19,419 bases of DNA from Thermoleophilia bacterium (GCA_013362295.1 JABFWJ010000040.1:1-19419), one strand, 5' to 3'; numbered from the stretch's first letter, positions 6,378 through 14,780 are shown. Numbers and translations: made by a program. The notes: generated from the sequence alone by a model not told the origin.

Positions 6378-7223
6378 CTAGTTTGCCAAGTTGGCAACAG
6401 CGCCGACCGCGACGCCGAACGCATCAGCAGGACGAGCGAAGCCTGCGCGCGTCGCTTCCGCTTCGAGCTCGTCGAGCACGCGCGCGGGTGCATCGGGATC
6501 CGCGAACAAGATCGTCCCGAGTGCAACGTGCGTTGCACCGCACGCGATCAACTCGAGCGCATCGCGACCGTTGCACACTCCGCCCATGCCGACGATCGGC
6601 AACTCCGTCACGCGTCGCGCGGCGAGCACCGACGCGAGCGCAACCGGCTTGAGCGCCGGTCCGGAATAGCCGCCGGCACCGCGCGCGAGCTTCGTGCGCA
6701 GAGTCGAATCGAGTGCGACGCCGCGCAACGTGTTGACCATGCTGAACCCGTCCGCGCCCGCCGCTTCGAGTGCGCGGACAGTCTCGGCCATATCCCAGGA
6801 ATGCGGAGAAACCTTGGCGTAGAGCGGGTTTGCGGTCACTTCACGGCAGGCCGCGACGATCTCCGCCGCGGAGTCGGGCGCTTCGTCCACGTTGGGACAG
6901 CTCAGGTTGACCTCGATCGTCACGTCGTCGAGTTGTGCGCATGTCTCTGCGTACTCGTGCGCGGCGAACCCACCGACGGAGACCCAGAGCGGCACGTTCA
7001 GCTCGCGCAAGCGCGGCAGCGTCTCGCGGATGAAGACGTCGCGTCCCGGATTCGCAAGTCCGATCGCGTTGAGCATTCCGTGCTCGGTCTCCGCGATGCG
7101 CACAGGTGCGTTTCCCGCGCGCGGCTCGGGCGTCACCGTCTTCGTGACGAACGCGTCGAGTGACGACGCGACGTCCGGTGCAGTGAGCGCGTCGAGACAA
7201 CCGCTCGCATTCAGGAGGAGCAC
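6378..7223 (-). CDS. pyrD: Dihydroorotate dehydrogenase, class 1B catalytic subunit
   Basis: PyrD oxidises dihydroorotate to orotate; in class 1B enzymes electrons pass from its FMN through PyrK to NAD. The protein has NASGCLDAL near the N-terminus, VTKTVTPEPRAGN, the catalytic NLSCPN with C109, YAKVSP, GGYSGPALKPVAL and GMGGVCNGRDALELIACGA for FMN phosphate binding. A Cys rather than a Ser as active-site base agrees with class 1B. At 281 residues it is about 20 shorter than usual and all of the shortage is at the N-terminus: the first strand and the LxNP before NASG are missing (L. lactis has C130 where this has C109). The GTG at 7223-7221 overlaps pyrK by 13 bases and is the only reasonable start; earlier in-frame codons lie inside pyrK. 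Confidence 0.92.
   Translation of the reverse strand: MLLLNASGCLDALTAPDVASSLDAFVTKTVTPEPRAGNAPVRIAETEHGMLNAIGLANPGRDVFIRETLPRLRELNVPLWVSVGGFAAHEYAETCAQLDDVTIEVNLSCPNVDEAPDSAAEIVAACREVTANPLYAKVSPHSWDMAETVRALEAAGADGFSMVNTLRGVALDSTLRTKLARGAGGYSGPALKPVALASVLAARRVTELPIVGMGGVCNGRDALELIACGATHVALGTILFADPDAPARVLDELEAEATRAGFARPADAFGVAVGAVANLAN
6383..6397. other. Perfect 15-base palindrome at the end of pyrD
   Basis: TTGCCAA-G-TTGGCAA is symmetric about one central base. It lies in the last codons of pyrD and about 20 bases upstream of the mihF -35 box. It could be an operator, a weak hairpin or chance; no known regulator is recognised. Confidence 0.3.
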
Positions 7224-7879
7224 AGCACCGGCCCTTCGACGCACAACCGTTTGAGCTCGCCTTCGACTTCGACGACGCAGCCGAAACACGCTCCGTATCC
7301 GCAGGCCATCGGCGCCTCCCACGCCAGCTGGGCGTCCGGCGCGAGAGCGCGGACCGCGTGGAGCATCGGTTCCGGACCGCAAGCGAGCACGTTTCGATTC
7401 ACGGGCATCACGTCCGTGACCAGGGTTGGATCGATCACGACCTCCGCGCACGGGAGCAGCGCCGCCGCCTGCGCATGATGCGCGGAGCGGAAGCCGAGCA
7501 CCGCGGGTGGATGCTCGAGCGCTTCCGCGAGGTACGGCAGCGGCGCGATGCCGATGCCGCCGCCGACGAGCAGCGGTCGCGGCACGTCGAGTCGAAAGCC
7601 GTTTCCAAGCGGCCCGAAGACGTGCAGGCGGTCTCCCGCGTCGAGCCGGGCGAGCGCCTTCGTGCCGGGCCCGATCGGATCGAGCAGGAACGCAAGCTCG
7701 CCGGGAGGTGCGAGGCAGAGCGACATCGGCCGCGGCAGCACGCGGCCAGGTGCCTCGAGCATGAAGAACTGCCCCGGCGCGCCTGGCTCGATGCGGCCGC
7801 GCCGTACGCGAAGGAGCGCGTACGGGCCGACCGACTCGACGCCGGTGACGCTAAGACGCTCGCGCCGAGGCCTCGACAT
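7211..7879 (-). CDS. pyrK: Dihydroorotate dehydrogenase electron-transfer subunit
   Basis: PyrK carries FAD and a [2Fe-2S] cluster and passes electrons from PyrD to NAD. The 222-residue product has the FAD-binding RPMSL segment, the nucleotide-binding GGGIGIAPL, and four cluster cysteines spaced C193-x4-C198-x2-C201-x11-C213. The C-terminus stops eight residues after the GPV that follows the last cysteine, somewhat shorter than many homologues, where it runs into the pyrD start. The ATG at 7879-7877 overlaps the end of carB by 29 bases. Adjacent pyrK and pyrD together indicate an NAD-linked, soluble dihydroorotate dehydrogenase instead of the quinone-linked class 2 enzyme. Confidence 0.94.
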   Translation of the reverse strand: MSRPRRERLSVTGVESVGPYALLRVRRGRIEPGAPGQFFMLEAPGRVLPRPMSLCLAPPGELAFLLDPIGPGTKALARLDAGDRLHVFGPLGNGFRLDVPRPLLVGGGIGIAPLPYLAEALEHPPAVLGFRSAHHAQAAALLPCAEVVIDPTLVTDVMPVNRNVLACGPEPMLHAVRALAPDAQLAWEAPMACGYGACFGCVVEVEGELKRLCVEGPVLCSS

Positions 7880-10802
7880 CGATCCGCTCCTGGAGGGAGA
7901 GCGCCGTCTCCGCGCGCGCGTTCGCGATCGCGTGCACGGCCGCCGCGGCGCCGGCGATCGTCGTGATGCACGGGATGCGCGCCGCCAGCGCCGCCTCCCG
8001 GATCAGGTAGCCGTCGGTCCGGGGGCCCGAGCCGCCCTCGGGCGTGTTCACGACGAGGTTGCAGCGGCCGCGCTTGATCAGGTCGACGACGCTCGGCTCC
8101 TCGCCCGCCGTGTTCACCGTCCGCACCTCGGCCACGTCGAGCCCCGCACCGCGCAGCGTTCGGGCCGTGCCGCGGGTCGCGACGAGCTGGAAGCCGAGAC
8201 CGGTGAGCGCGGCGGCGACGGGGATCGCCGCCGCCTTGTCGTCCTCCCGGACCGAGAGGAACACGACCCCGTCGTGCGGCAGCGATCGTCCCGCCGCTCG
8301 CTCCGCCTTCGCGAACGCTGTCGGCAGGTCGCTCGCGCTCGCCATCACCTCGCCGGTCGCGCGCATCTCGGGGCCGAGCACGGGATCCGCGCCCGGGAAG
8401 CGCGCGAAGGGCAGCACGGCGGCCTTCACGCTCACCTGGCGCGGCGGCCGTTCGGCGGGGAGGCGGAGGTCGGCGAGCGTCTCCCCCGCGGCGAGCCGGC
8501 ACGCGGCAGCGACGAGGTTGACGCCGGTGGACTTGGAAGCAAACGGGACGGTGCGCGACGCGCGCGGGTTCACCTCGAGCACGAACACCTCGTCGTCGAC
8601 CACCGCGAGCTGCACGTTCAGCAGCCCGACGACGCCGAGCGCCGGGCCGAGACGCCTCACGATCGACGCGATCTCCGCCGACGACGCCCCGCTGAGCGAC
8701 TGTGCGGGCAGCACGCACGCGGAGTCGCCGGAGTGGACGCCGGCCTCCTCGACGTGCTGCATGATCGCGCCGACGTAGGTCTGCTCCCCGTCGCAGAGTG
8801 CGTCCACGTCGATTTCGATCGCCCGCTCCAGGAAGCGGTCGACGAGGGTCGGGCCCTGCACGCCGTGGAAGGCCTCGACGACCTGGTTCGCGCGGTGGCA
8901 CACGCGCATCGCGCGGCCGCCGAGCACGTACGACGGGCGAACGAGCACCGGATAGCCGATCCGGTGCGCGATCGCCGCCGCCTCCGTGCCGGAGCGCGCG
9001 ATCCCCCAGTCCGGACAACGGATCCCCAGGTCGGCGAGGAGCTTTCCGAAGCGCTCCCGGTCCTCCGCGAGATCGACCGCGTCGAACGGCGTGCCGAGGA
9101 TCTCGAAGCCCGCCGCCTCGATCGCCCGTGCGAGCTTCAGCGGCGTCTGGCCGCCGAACTGGATGACGACGCCTTCCGGCTGCTCCCGCTCGCAGACGGC
9201 CAGAACCGCTGCACTGTCGAGCGGCTCGAAGTACAGACGGTCGCTCGTGTCGTAGTCGGTCGAGACCGTCTCCGGGTTGCAGTTGATCATCACGGCCTCG
9301 AACCCGAGCTCGCGGTAGGTCTGCACCGCGTGCACGCAGCAGTAGTCGAACTCGACCCCCTGACCGATGCGGTTGGGGCCCGAGCCGAGGATGACGACGC
9401 GCCGCCGGTCGCCGTCCGGCGCGCCCTCGTCGCGCTCGTTCCACGTGGCGTAGTAGTAGTTCGACGGCGCCTCGACCTCACCGGCGACGGAATCGATGCG
9501 GCGGTAGACGGGCCGCTCGGCCTGCTGGCGCGCCTCCTCGGCGACGAGCTGCTCCAGCTCGCGCACGAACCACGGATGCATCCCCTCGGGCTCCCACTCG
9601 AACTCGCCCTCGAGCCCCCGCTTCGCCTTCACGAACGCCTCGATGAACGCACGGCCGATGCCCATCGTCTCGCCGACGGCCTTCATCTGAGTGCCCAGCG
9701 TGCGCTCCGCGCCCGGGAACTTCTCGAATGCGAAGCGCGGGATCTTGACGACGACGTAGTCGAGGGTCGGCTCGAAGCTCGCCGGTGTGGTGCCGGTCAG
9801 GTCGTTGGGGATCTCGTCGAGCGTGTACCCGACCGCGAGCTTGGCCGCGACCTTGGCGATCGGATAGCCCGTCGCCTTCGACGCCAGCGCCGAGGAGCGC
9901 GAGACACGCGGATTCATCTCGATCACGCGGATCTCACCGGACACGCGGTCGCGCGCGAACTGGATGTTCGACCCGCCGGTGTCCACCCCGACGGCTCGGA
10001 TCACGGCGATGGCGCTGTCGCGCAGCTCCTGGTAGGCCTCGTCGCTGAGCGTCATCTGCGGCGCGACCGTGACGGAGTCGCCGGTGTGGACGCCCATCGG
10101 ATCGAGGTTCTCGATCGAGCAGACGATCACGACGTTGTCCGCCTTGTCGCGCACGACTTCGAGCTCGAACTCGTCCCAGCCGCGCACCGACTCCTCGACG
10201 AGCACCTGTCCGATCGGGGACTCCGCGATCCCCCGCTCCACCTGGGCCCGCAGCTGTTCGACGTCGTAGGCGAAGCCGCCGCCGTGGCCGCCCAGCGTGA
10301 ACGCCGGGCGTACGACCGCGGGCAGCGAGATACCGAGCAGGTCGTCGGGCGAGGTGACGATGCGCGAGGACGGCACCTTCAGCCCACACGCCTCGACGGT
10401 CTGCTTGAAGAGCTCGCGGTCCTCCGCCCGCTGGATCGCGTCGATGTTCGCCCCGATCAGCTCGATCCCGAGCTCGGCGAGCACGCCGCTCTCCTGCAGC
10501 TCGCGCGCAAGGTTGAGCGCGGTCCCGCCGCCCATCGTCGCGAGCAGTGCGTCGGGCCGCTCGCGGCGCAGGACGCCGGTGACGCCGTCGGCGTCGAGCG
10601 GCTCGAGGTACGTGCGGTCCGCGAAGCCGGGGTCGGTCATGATCGTCGCCGGGTTGGAGTTGACGACGATCGTCCGGAAGCCGTCCTCGCGGAGCACCTT
10701 CAGCGCTTGGCAGCCGGCGTAGTCGAACTCGGCAGCCTGGCCGATCACGATCGGGCCGGAGCCGATCAGGCAGATCGACTTGAGGTCGTAGCGGCGCGGC
10801 AT
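7851..10802 (-). CDS. carB: Carbamoyl-phosphate synthase large subunit, compact form
   Basis: CarB makes carbamoyl phosphate from bicarbonate, ATP and the ammonia delivered by CarA. Both ATP-grasp halves are present: the carboxyphosphate half with IVVNSNPATIMTD and EMNPRVSRSSALASKATG, and the carbamate half with ILGSGPNRIGQGVEFDYCC and LEVNPRASRTVPFASKSTG. A C-terminal MGS-like regulatory domain ends the protein (LVVNTPEGG, TDGYLIREAAL). At 983 residues it is about 90 shorter than E. coli CarB. The loss is in the helical oligomerisation domain: between GLEGEFEWEPEG (about 396-407) and PVYRRID (431-437) only about 25 residues remain. The ATG at 10802-10800 shares one base with the carA stop; an earlier in-frame start lies inside carA and is rejected. 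Confidence 0.97.
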   Translation of the reverse strand: MPRRYDLKSICLIGSGPIVIGQAAEFDYAGCQALKVLREDGFRTIVVNSNPATIMTDPGFADRTYLEPLDADGVTGVLRRERPDALLATMGGGTALNLARELQESGVLAELGIELIGANIDAIQRAEDRELFKQTVEACGLKVPSSRIVTSPDDLLGISLPAVVRPAFTLGGHGGGFAYDVEQLRAQVERGIAESPIGQVLVEESVRGWDEFELEVVRDKADNVVIVCSIENLDPMGVHTGDSVTVAPQMTLSDEAYQELRDSAIAVIRAVGVDTGGSNIQFARDRVSGEIRVIEMNPRVSRSSALASKATGYPIAKVAAKLAVGYTLDEIPNDLTGTTPASFEPTLDYVVVKIPRFAFEKFPGAERTLGTQMKAVGETMGIGRAFIEAFVKAKRGLEGEFEWEPEGMHPWFVRELEQLVAEEARQQAERPVYRRIDSVAGEVEAPSNYYYATWNERDEGAPDGDRRRVVILGSGPNRIGQGVEFDYCCVHAVQTYRELGFEAVMINCNPETVSTDYDTSDRLYFEPLDSAAVLAVCEREQPEGVVIQFGGQTPLKLARAIEAAGFEILGTPFDAVDLAEDRERFGKLLADLGIRCPDWGIARSGTEAAAIAHRIGYPVLVRPSYVLGGRAMRVCHRANQVVEAFHGVQGPTLVDRFLERAIEIDVDALCDGEQTYVGAIMQHVEEAGVHSGDSACVLPAQSLSGASSAEIASIVRRLGPALGVVGLLNVQLAVVDDEVFVLEVNPRASRTVPFASKSTGVNLVAAACRLAAGETLADLRLPAERPPRQVSVKAAVLPFARFPGADPVLGPEMRATGEVMASASDLPTAFAKAERAAGRSLPHDGVVFLSVREDDKAAAIPVAAALTGLGFQLVATRGTARTLRGAGLDVAEVRTVNTAGEEPSVVDLIKRGRCNLVVNTPEGGSGPRTDGYLIREAALAARIPCITTIAGAAAAVHAIANARAETALSLQERIDVEASARAS

Positions 10803-11836
10803 CAGGCGGCCTTCAACTCGTCGACCCAACGGCCGATGATCGACGCGGCGTCGTGCGGCCCCGGCGCGGCTTCCGGATGGAACTGCGCTGAGCGGGCGCG
10901 GAGCTCCGGGTAGGCGAGGCCCTCGACGGTCCCGTCGTAGAGCGAGCTGTACGTCACGCCCGACTCATCGCCCGCCGCGACCGCGAACCCGTGGTTCTGC
11001 GACGTGACGATCACCCTTCTCGTTCGGTGCTCGACGACGGGATGATTCGCTCCGCGGTGTCCGAACGGGAGCTTGAACGTCTCCTTCCCGGTGGCGAGCG
11101 CGAGCAACTGGTGGCCGAGGCAGACGCCGAGGACCGGCGTCCGCCCGAGCAGCTCCTGCAGCCGCTGCACCTCGCCGGTCAGCGGCGCCGGGTCGCCCGG
11201 GCCGGGCGAGAGCAGCACGCCGTCATAGCCGGCGAGCGTGGCGGCGTCCGCATCGTGCGGGAACACGTCGACCGCCGCGCCGTTCGCCGCGACCCGGCGC
11301 AGGATCGAGCGCTTGCAGCCGTAGTCGACGACGGCGACGCGCACCGCGCCGTCACCGGTGTATGTGTACGGCTCCTTCGTCGAGACGCCGGCCACCAGTG
11401 CGGCGCCGGCCATCTCGGGCTGCGCACGGACCGCGGTCAGCACCTCGTCGATCTCCGAGTCGTCGCTGACCGCCGCGGCACGCATCGCGCCGGCGTCGCG
11501 CAGATGGAGGACGACCGAGCGCGTGTCGACGCCGGTCAGCGCGACGAGGCCGTGCGCGTGCAGCCAGTCCGTCCACTGCGGCCCGCGTGCCTCTCGCATC
11601 ACGACAGCCCTCGCGTGCGCGCGCTTCGATTCGGAGCGCGCCTCGTCGACTCCGTAGTTGCCGACCATCGGCGCGGTGAACGTCACGATCTGACCCTCGA
11701 AGCTCGGGTCGGTCGCGACCTCCTGGTAGCCGCTCATCGACGTCGTGAAGACCGCCTCGCCGAACGCGAATCCACCGGCGCCGACCGAGCGGCCTTCGAA
11801 GACGGTTCCGTCTTCCAGGACGAGCGCTCCTGTCAC
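10802..11836 (-). CDS. carA: Carbamoyl-phosphate synthase small (glutaminase) subunit
   Basis: CarA hydrolyses glutamine and feeds ammonia through a tunnel to CarB. The 344-residue protein begins VTGALVLEDGTVFEGRSVGA, shows the small-subunit N-terminal domain (FTTSMSGYQEVATDPSF), and then the class I glutamine amidotransferase domain with SPGPGDP, the nucleophile C239 in GVCLGHQLLALA, and the His/Glu pair in QFHPEAAPGPHD. The length is slightly short of E. coli CarA (382). The GTG at 11836-11834 overlaps the pyrC stop as GTGA. Longer readings upstream in this frame run through pyrC and are not coding. Confidence 0.97.
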   Translation of the reverse strand: MTGALVLEDGTVFEGRSVGAGGFAFGEAVFTTSMSGYQEVATDPSFEGQIVTFTAPMVGNYGVDEARSESKRAHARAVVMREARGPQWTDWLHAHGLVALTGVDTRSVVLHLRDAGAMRAAAVSDDSEIDEVLTAVRAQPEMAGAALVAGVSTKEPYTYTGDGAVRVAVVDYGCKRSILRRVAANGAAVDVFPHDADAATLAGYDGVLLSPGPGDPAPLTGEVQRLQELLGRTPVLGVCLGHQLLALATGKETFKLPFGHRGANHPVVEHRTRRVIVTSQNHGFAVAAGDESGVTYSSLYDGTVEGLAYPELRARSAQFHPEAAPGPHDAASIIGRWVDELKAA

Positions 11837-13164
11837 TGGGCTCCTGCCCGCTCCGGCACGCCTGCGCCGGTGAACACAACCCGTCCGGCGGCGACCGTGA
11901 GCGCGATCCGTCCGCGCAGCCGCTTGCCGAGCAGCCACGAGTTCGCCGAGCGTGAGCGGAACCCGTCGGCCTTCACCCGCCACGTCGACTCGGTGTCGAT
12001 CAGCGTCAGGTTCGCCGGTGCGCCGACGGCGATGCGGGGACGGTCGAGCCCGAAGATCGCGGCAGGCCCGGCGGACAGTCGCTCGAGCACCGTCTCCAGG
12101 CTGAGAACGCCGGGCTCCACGAGATAGGTGAAGAGCGCGGCGAACGCGGTCTCCAGGCCCGTAACGCCGAACGGCGCCGCCTCGAACGGCACGTCTTTCT
12201 CTTCCGGAGCGTGCGGCGCGTGGTCGGTCGCGATCGCGCCGATCGTGCCGTCGCGCAGCGCGTCGATCAGCGCCGCACGGTCGTCCTCGGTGCGAAGCGG
12301 GGGATTCATCTTCATGTTCGCGTCCAGTGTGCGGATTGCCTCGTCGGTCAGGCACAGGTGGTGCGGTGTCGCCTCGGCGCTCGCACGGACCCCGGCGGCA
12401 TGTGCCCGACGCAGGTGCTCGACGGACTCGCGTGCGGAGAGATGCATGAGGTGCACCGGCTGCCCCGTCTCCGCCGCGAGATCGACGTCGCGTCCGACCA
12501 TCAGGCTCTCGCCGAGCGACGGCCAGCCGCCGAGCCCGAGCTCCGCCGCCACGACCCCGGCATGGGCGTGGCCGCCGCGCGTCAGCGACGCCTCCTCGCA
12601 GTGCACCGCGATCGCGCGGCCGGTGACGGCGTTGTACTGCAGCGCACGCCTCATCACGCCGGCGGATGCGACCGGTCTGCCGTCGTCGGTGAACGCGGCC
12701 GCACCCGCGTCTGCGAGCGCGCCCATCTCGGTCAACTCTTCGCCGTCCTGGCCTTTCGTGATCGCAGCGAAGAAGCCGACCGGGACGCACGCCTCCACGT
12801 CCGCGCGAGCGCGCAGGCTGCGCAGGACCTCGGCGTCGTCGACGACCGGATCGGTGTTCGGGACGGCGAGGATCGCGCAGTAGCCGCCCGCGGCGGCGGC
12901 CGCCGTGCCGCTCGCGATCGTCTCCTCGTCCTCCCGTCCGGGCGTGCGGAGATGCACGTGCGGATCGATGAACGCCGGTGCGAGCGTCGACCCGGCCGCG
13001 TCGATCACGCGATGCTGGTTGCTGTCGAGGTTCTCTCCGATGCGCGCGATGATGCCGTTGTCGATTCGCACGTCGAGCGTCGCGTCGATGCCCTCGACGA
13101 CGTCGAGGACCCGCGCGCCGCGGACGACGATGTTGTCGGCTCCGCTGCGTCCGGCGAGCATCAC
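11833..13164 (-). CDS. pyrC: Dihydroorotase, class I
   Basis: Dihydroorotase cyclises carbamoyl aspartate to dihydroorotate. The protein of about 442 residues is a metal-dependent amidohydrolase with DPHVHLRTPG (metal-binding His pair near residues 68 and 70), AFTDDGRPV, a HCEE segment, ATPHHLCLTDE, KMNPPLRT and ATDHAPHAPEEKD, all in the expected order for the class I type. The start is either GTG at 13164 or ATG at 13161, which are adjacent codons overlapping the pyrB stop. It lies between pyrB and carA, so the three form one translationally coupled block. Confidence 0.97.
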   Translation of the reverse strand: MMLAGRSGADNIVVRGARVLDVVEGIDATLDVRIDNGIIARIGENLDSNQHRVIDAAGSTLAPAFIDPHVHLRTPGREDEETIASGTAAAAAGGYCAILAVPNTDPVVDDAEVLRSLRARADVEACVPVGFFAAITKGQDGEELTEMGALADAGAAAFTDDGRPVASAGVMRRALQYNAVTGRAIAVHCEEASLTRGGHAHAGVVAAELGLGGWPSLGESLMVGRDVDLAAETGQPVHLMHLSARESVEHLRRAHAAGVRASAEATPHHLCLTDEAIRTLDANMKMNPPLRTEDDRAALIDALRDGTIGAIATDHAPHAPEEKDVPFEAAPFGVTGLETAFAALFTYLVEPGVLSLETVLERLSAGPAAIFGLDRPRIAVGAPANLTLIDTESTWRVKADGFRSRSANSWLLGKRLRGRIALTVAAGRVVFTGAGVPERAGAQ

Positions 13165-14135
13165 GCCACCTCCACCGTCATCTCGACGGAGACGGGGCCG
13201 GTCGTCAGGAGGTCGTAGAGCACGGCCATACGCACGATCAGGCCGGAGCGGACCTGGTCGACGATCAGCGCGGCGTCGGAGTCCGCGACGCGCGCGTCGA
13301 TCTCGACTCCGCGGTTCATGGGGCCGGGATGCATGACGCGCTGACCGTCGCGGATCCGCTCGGGCGTGATCCCCCAGCGCGCCGTGTATTCGCGGAGCGA
13401 CGGGACGAAGTTGGCGCCCTCGAGCATCCGCTCGCGCTGCATGCGGAGGACGTAGACGACGTCGGCGTCGGCGATCGCCGCGATGTCGTGCGACGTCGGT
13501 GCGAGCCCCTGGGGGACGAGCGTGGGCGGGCCGACGAGGATCGCGTCCGCTCCGACCAGCCCCAGCGCCTGCACGAGCGAGCGCGCGACGCGCGAGTGCG
13601 CGACGTCGCCCACGATCGCGACCTGTAGGCCGTCGAGGCGCCCGAACGCCTCGCGGATCGTGTAGAGGTCGAGCAGCGCCTGCGTCGGATGCTGGTGCTT
13701 GCCGTCGCCCGCGTTCACGACCCGCGCCTCGGTGAGACGCGCGACGTACTCGGCGGCGCCGACCTCGGGATGCCGGAGCACGATCACGTCCGGGTCGTAG
13801 GCCGCGAGCGTGAGCGCCGTGTCCTTGAGCGACTCGCCCTTGTCCACCGACGAGCCGGTGGACTTCAGCGTCATCGTGTCCGCCGACAACCGCTTCGCCG
13901 CAAGCTCGAAGCTGGATGACGTTCGCGTCGACGACTCGTAGAACACGTTCAGGACGAGCCGGCCGCGCAACGTCGGCAGCTTCTTGTTGTCGCGTTCCTG
14001 GGACCGCGCGAACGAGCGCGCAGTCGCCAGCAGACGCTCGACGTCGGCCTGCGACAGGTCGGAGATCGAGAGCAGGTTGCGCCTGTCGTGCGCGGGCGGG
14101 AGCAGGTCGCCGCCGACGACGCGCAGGTCAGTCAC
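13161..14135 (-). CDS. pyrB: Aspartate carbamoyltransferase catalytic subunit
   Basis: PyrB condenses carbamoyl phosphate with aspartate. The 324-residue protein contains the carbamoyl-phosphate loop FYESSTRTSSSFE (STRT at 69-72), DKGESLKDT, GDGKHQHPTQALLDLYT, GDVAHSRVARS and the HPGPMNRGVE aspartate-binding segment. The length is normal for the catalytic chain, and no regulatory pyrI gene is present, as is usual outside enterobacteria and archaea. The GTG at 14135-14133 overlaps the end of pyrR by eight bases. An earlier in-frame start at 14348 lies inside pyrR and gives an unrelated N-terminus. Confidence 0.97.
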   Translation of the reverse strand: MTDLRVVGGDLLPPAHDRRNLLSISDLSQADVERLLATARSFARSQERDNKKLPTLRGRLVLNVFYESSTRTSSSFELAAKRLSADTMTLKSTGSSVDKGESLKDTALTLAAYDPDVIVLRHPEVGAAEYVARLTEARVVNAGDGKHQHPTQALLDLYTIREAFGRLDGLQVAIVGDVAHSRVARSLVQALGLVGADAILVGPPTLVPQGLAPTSHDIAAIADADVVYVLRMQRERMLEGANFVPSLREYTARWGITPERIRDGQRVMHPGPMNRGVEIDARVADSDAALIVDQVRSGLIVRMAVLYDLLTTGPVSVEMTVEVA

Positions 14136-14721
14136 GGTCGGCCTCCTCGCGCTCCGGGACGAGCAGGACGCGGTCGATCTCGTCGATCTCCACGAGCTCG
14201 ACCTGCACGCGCTCGCTGCGTCCCGTCGGCAGGTTCTTGCCGACGTAGTCCGGCCGGATCGGCAGCTCGCGGTGACCACGGTCCGCGAGGACCGCGAGCT
14301 GCACGCGGTCGGGGCGTCCGTACTCGAAGAGCGCGTCGATCGCCGCACGGATCGTGCGGCCCGTGTAGAGGACGTCGTCGACGAGGATCACCGTGCGGCC
14401 CTCGAGGTCGAAGTCGAGCTTCGTATCGCGCACGAGCGGCTGCGGCCGCCGCGGCGCGTGCCCTGCCCGAACGTGGACGTCGTCGCGGTGAAACGTGATG
14501 TCGAGCTGCCCGAGCGCCACCTCCTCGTCGGTGCGCTCCTCGACGAGCCGCCGCAGGCGCTGGGCGATCGGCACGCCGCGCGTGTGGATCCCGACGAGCG
14601 CGACGGCTCTCAGGTCGTCGTTCCGCTCGATGATCTCGTGCGCGATGCGCGAGAGGGTGCGCCGCATCGATTCCTCGTCGAGCAGGACGTGCGGGGCCGG
14701 TGTGACGGCAGAGTGAGACAT
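14128..14721 (-). CDS. pyrR: PyrR, pyrimidine operon RNA-binding regulator / uracil phosphoribosyltransferase
   Basis: PyrR binds a hairpin in pyr mRNA when UMP is abundant and lowers expression of the operon; it also has uracil phosphoribosyltransferase activity. The 197-residue protein shows the PRPP-binding signature VILVDDVLYTGRTIRAA at 111-127, plus the conserved VALVGIHTRGVPIAQRL and ITFHRDDVH segments. It is the first gene of the operon. The ATG at 14721-14719 has an AAAGGAG Shine-Dalgarno about four bases upstream, and that sequence lies within a predicted PyrR-binding hairpin, which suggests autoregulation at translation initiation. Confidence 0.96.
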   Translation of the reverse strand: MSHSAVTPAPHVLLDEESMRRTLSRIAHEIIERNDDLRAVALVGIHTRGVPIAQRLRRLVEERTDEEVALGQLDITFHRDDVHVRAGHAPRRPQPLVRDTKLDFDLEGRTVILVDDVLYTGRTIRAAIDALFEYGRPDRVQLAVLADRGHRELPIRPDYVGKNLPTGRSERVQVELVEIDEIDRVLLVPEREEADRD

Positions 14722-14725
14722 GCGA

Positions 14726-14758
14726 CTCCTTTCCGGCCTCGCTGGACCGGGTTAAAGG
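14726..14758 (-). promoter_or_regulatory. PyrR-binding hairpin that sequesters the pyrR ribosome binding site
   Basis: In minus-strand RNA, CCUUU (14758-14754) pairs with AAAGG (14732-14728), a three-base AAC bulge follows on the 5' side, CCGG (14750-14747) pairs with CCGG (14736-14733), and the loop region is UCCAGCGAGG (14746-14737). Within it GGUCCAGCGAGGCC matches the PyrR-binding consensus ARUCCNGNGAGGYU at 12 of 14 positions. The 3' arm is part of the pyrR Shine-Dalgarno AAAGGAG (14732-14726), so folding hides it. No terminator or antiterminator is visible, which agrees with the translational repression model described for mycobacterial pyrR instead of B. subtilis-type attenuation. Confidence 0.82.
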
Positions 14759-14774
14759 GGTTGGTGCCGCGCGC

Positions 14775-14780
14775 ACCATA
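14775..14780 (-). promoter_or_regulatory. Candidate -10 box of the pyr operon
   Basis: TATGGT on the minus strand fits TANNNT and would start RNA near 14768, about ten bases before the PyrR hairpin. No convincing -35 hexamer lies at the normal distance. Support comes from position only. Confidence 0.35.

Noticed and set aside
7548..10913. Very long plus-strand open frame opposite carB
   Set aside because: It is a shadow of the GC-rich minus-strand carB and pyrK genes. Its translation is Arg/Asp/Leu-rich with no family motif, while the opposite strand encodes clear enzymes.
10802..12790. Extended open frame running from pyrC into carA
   Set aside because: Only the part from 11836 has carA sequence; the upstream part is pyrC read in another frame.
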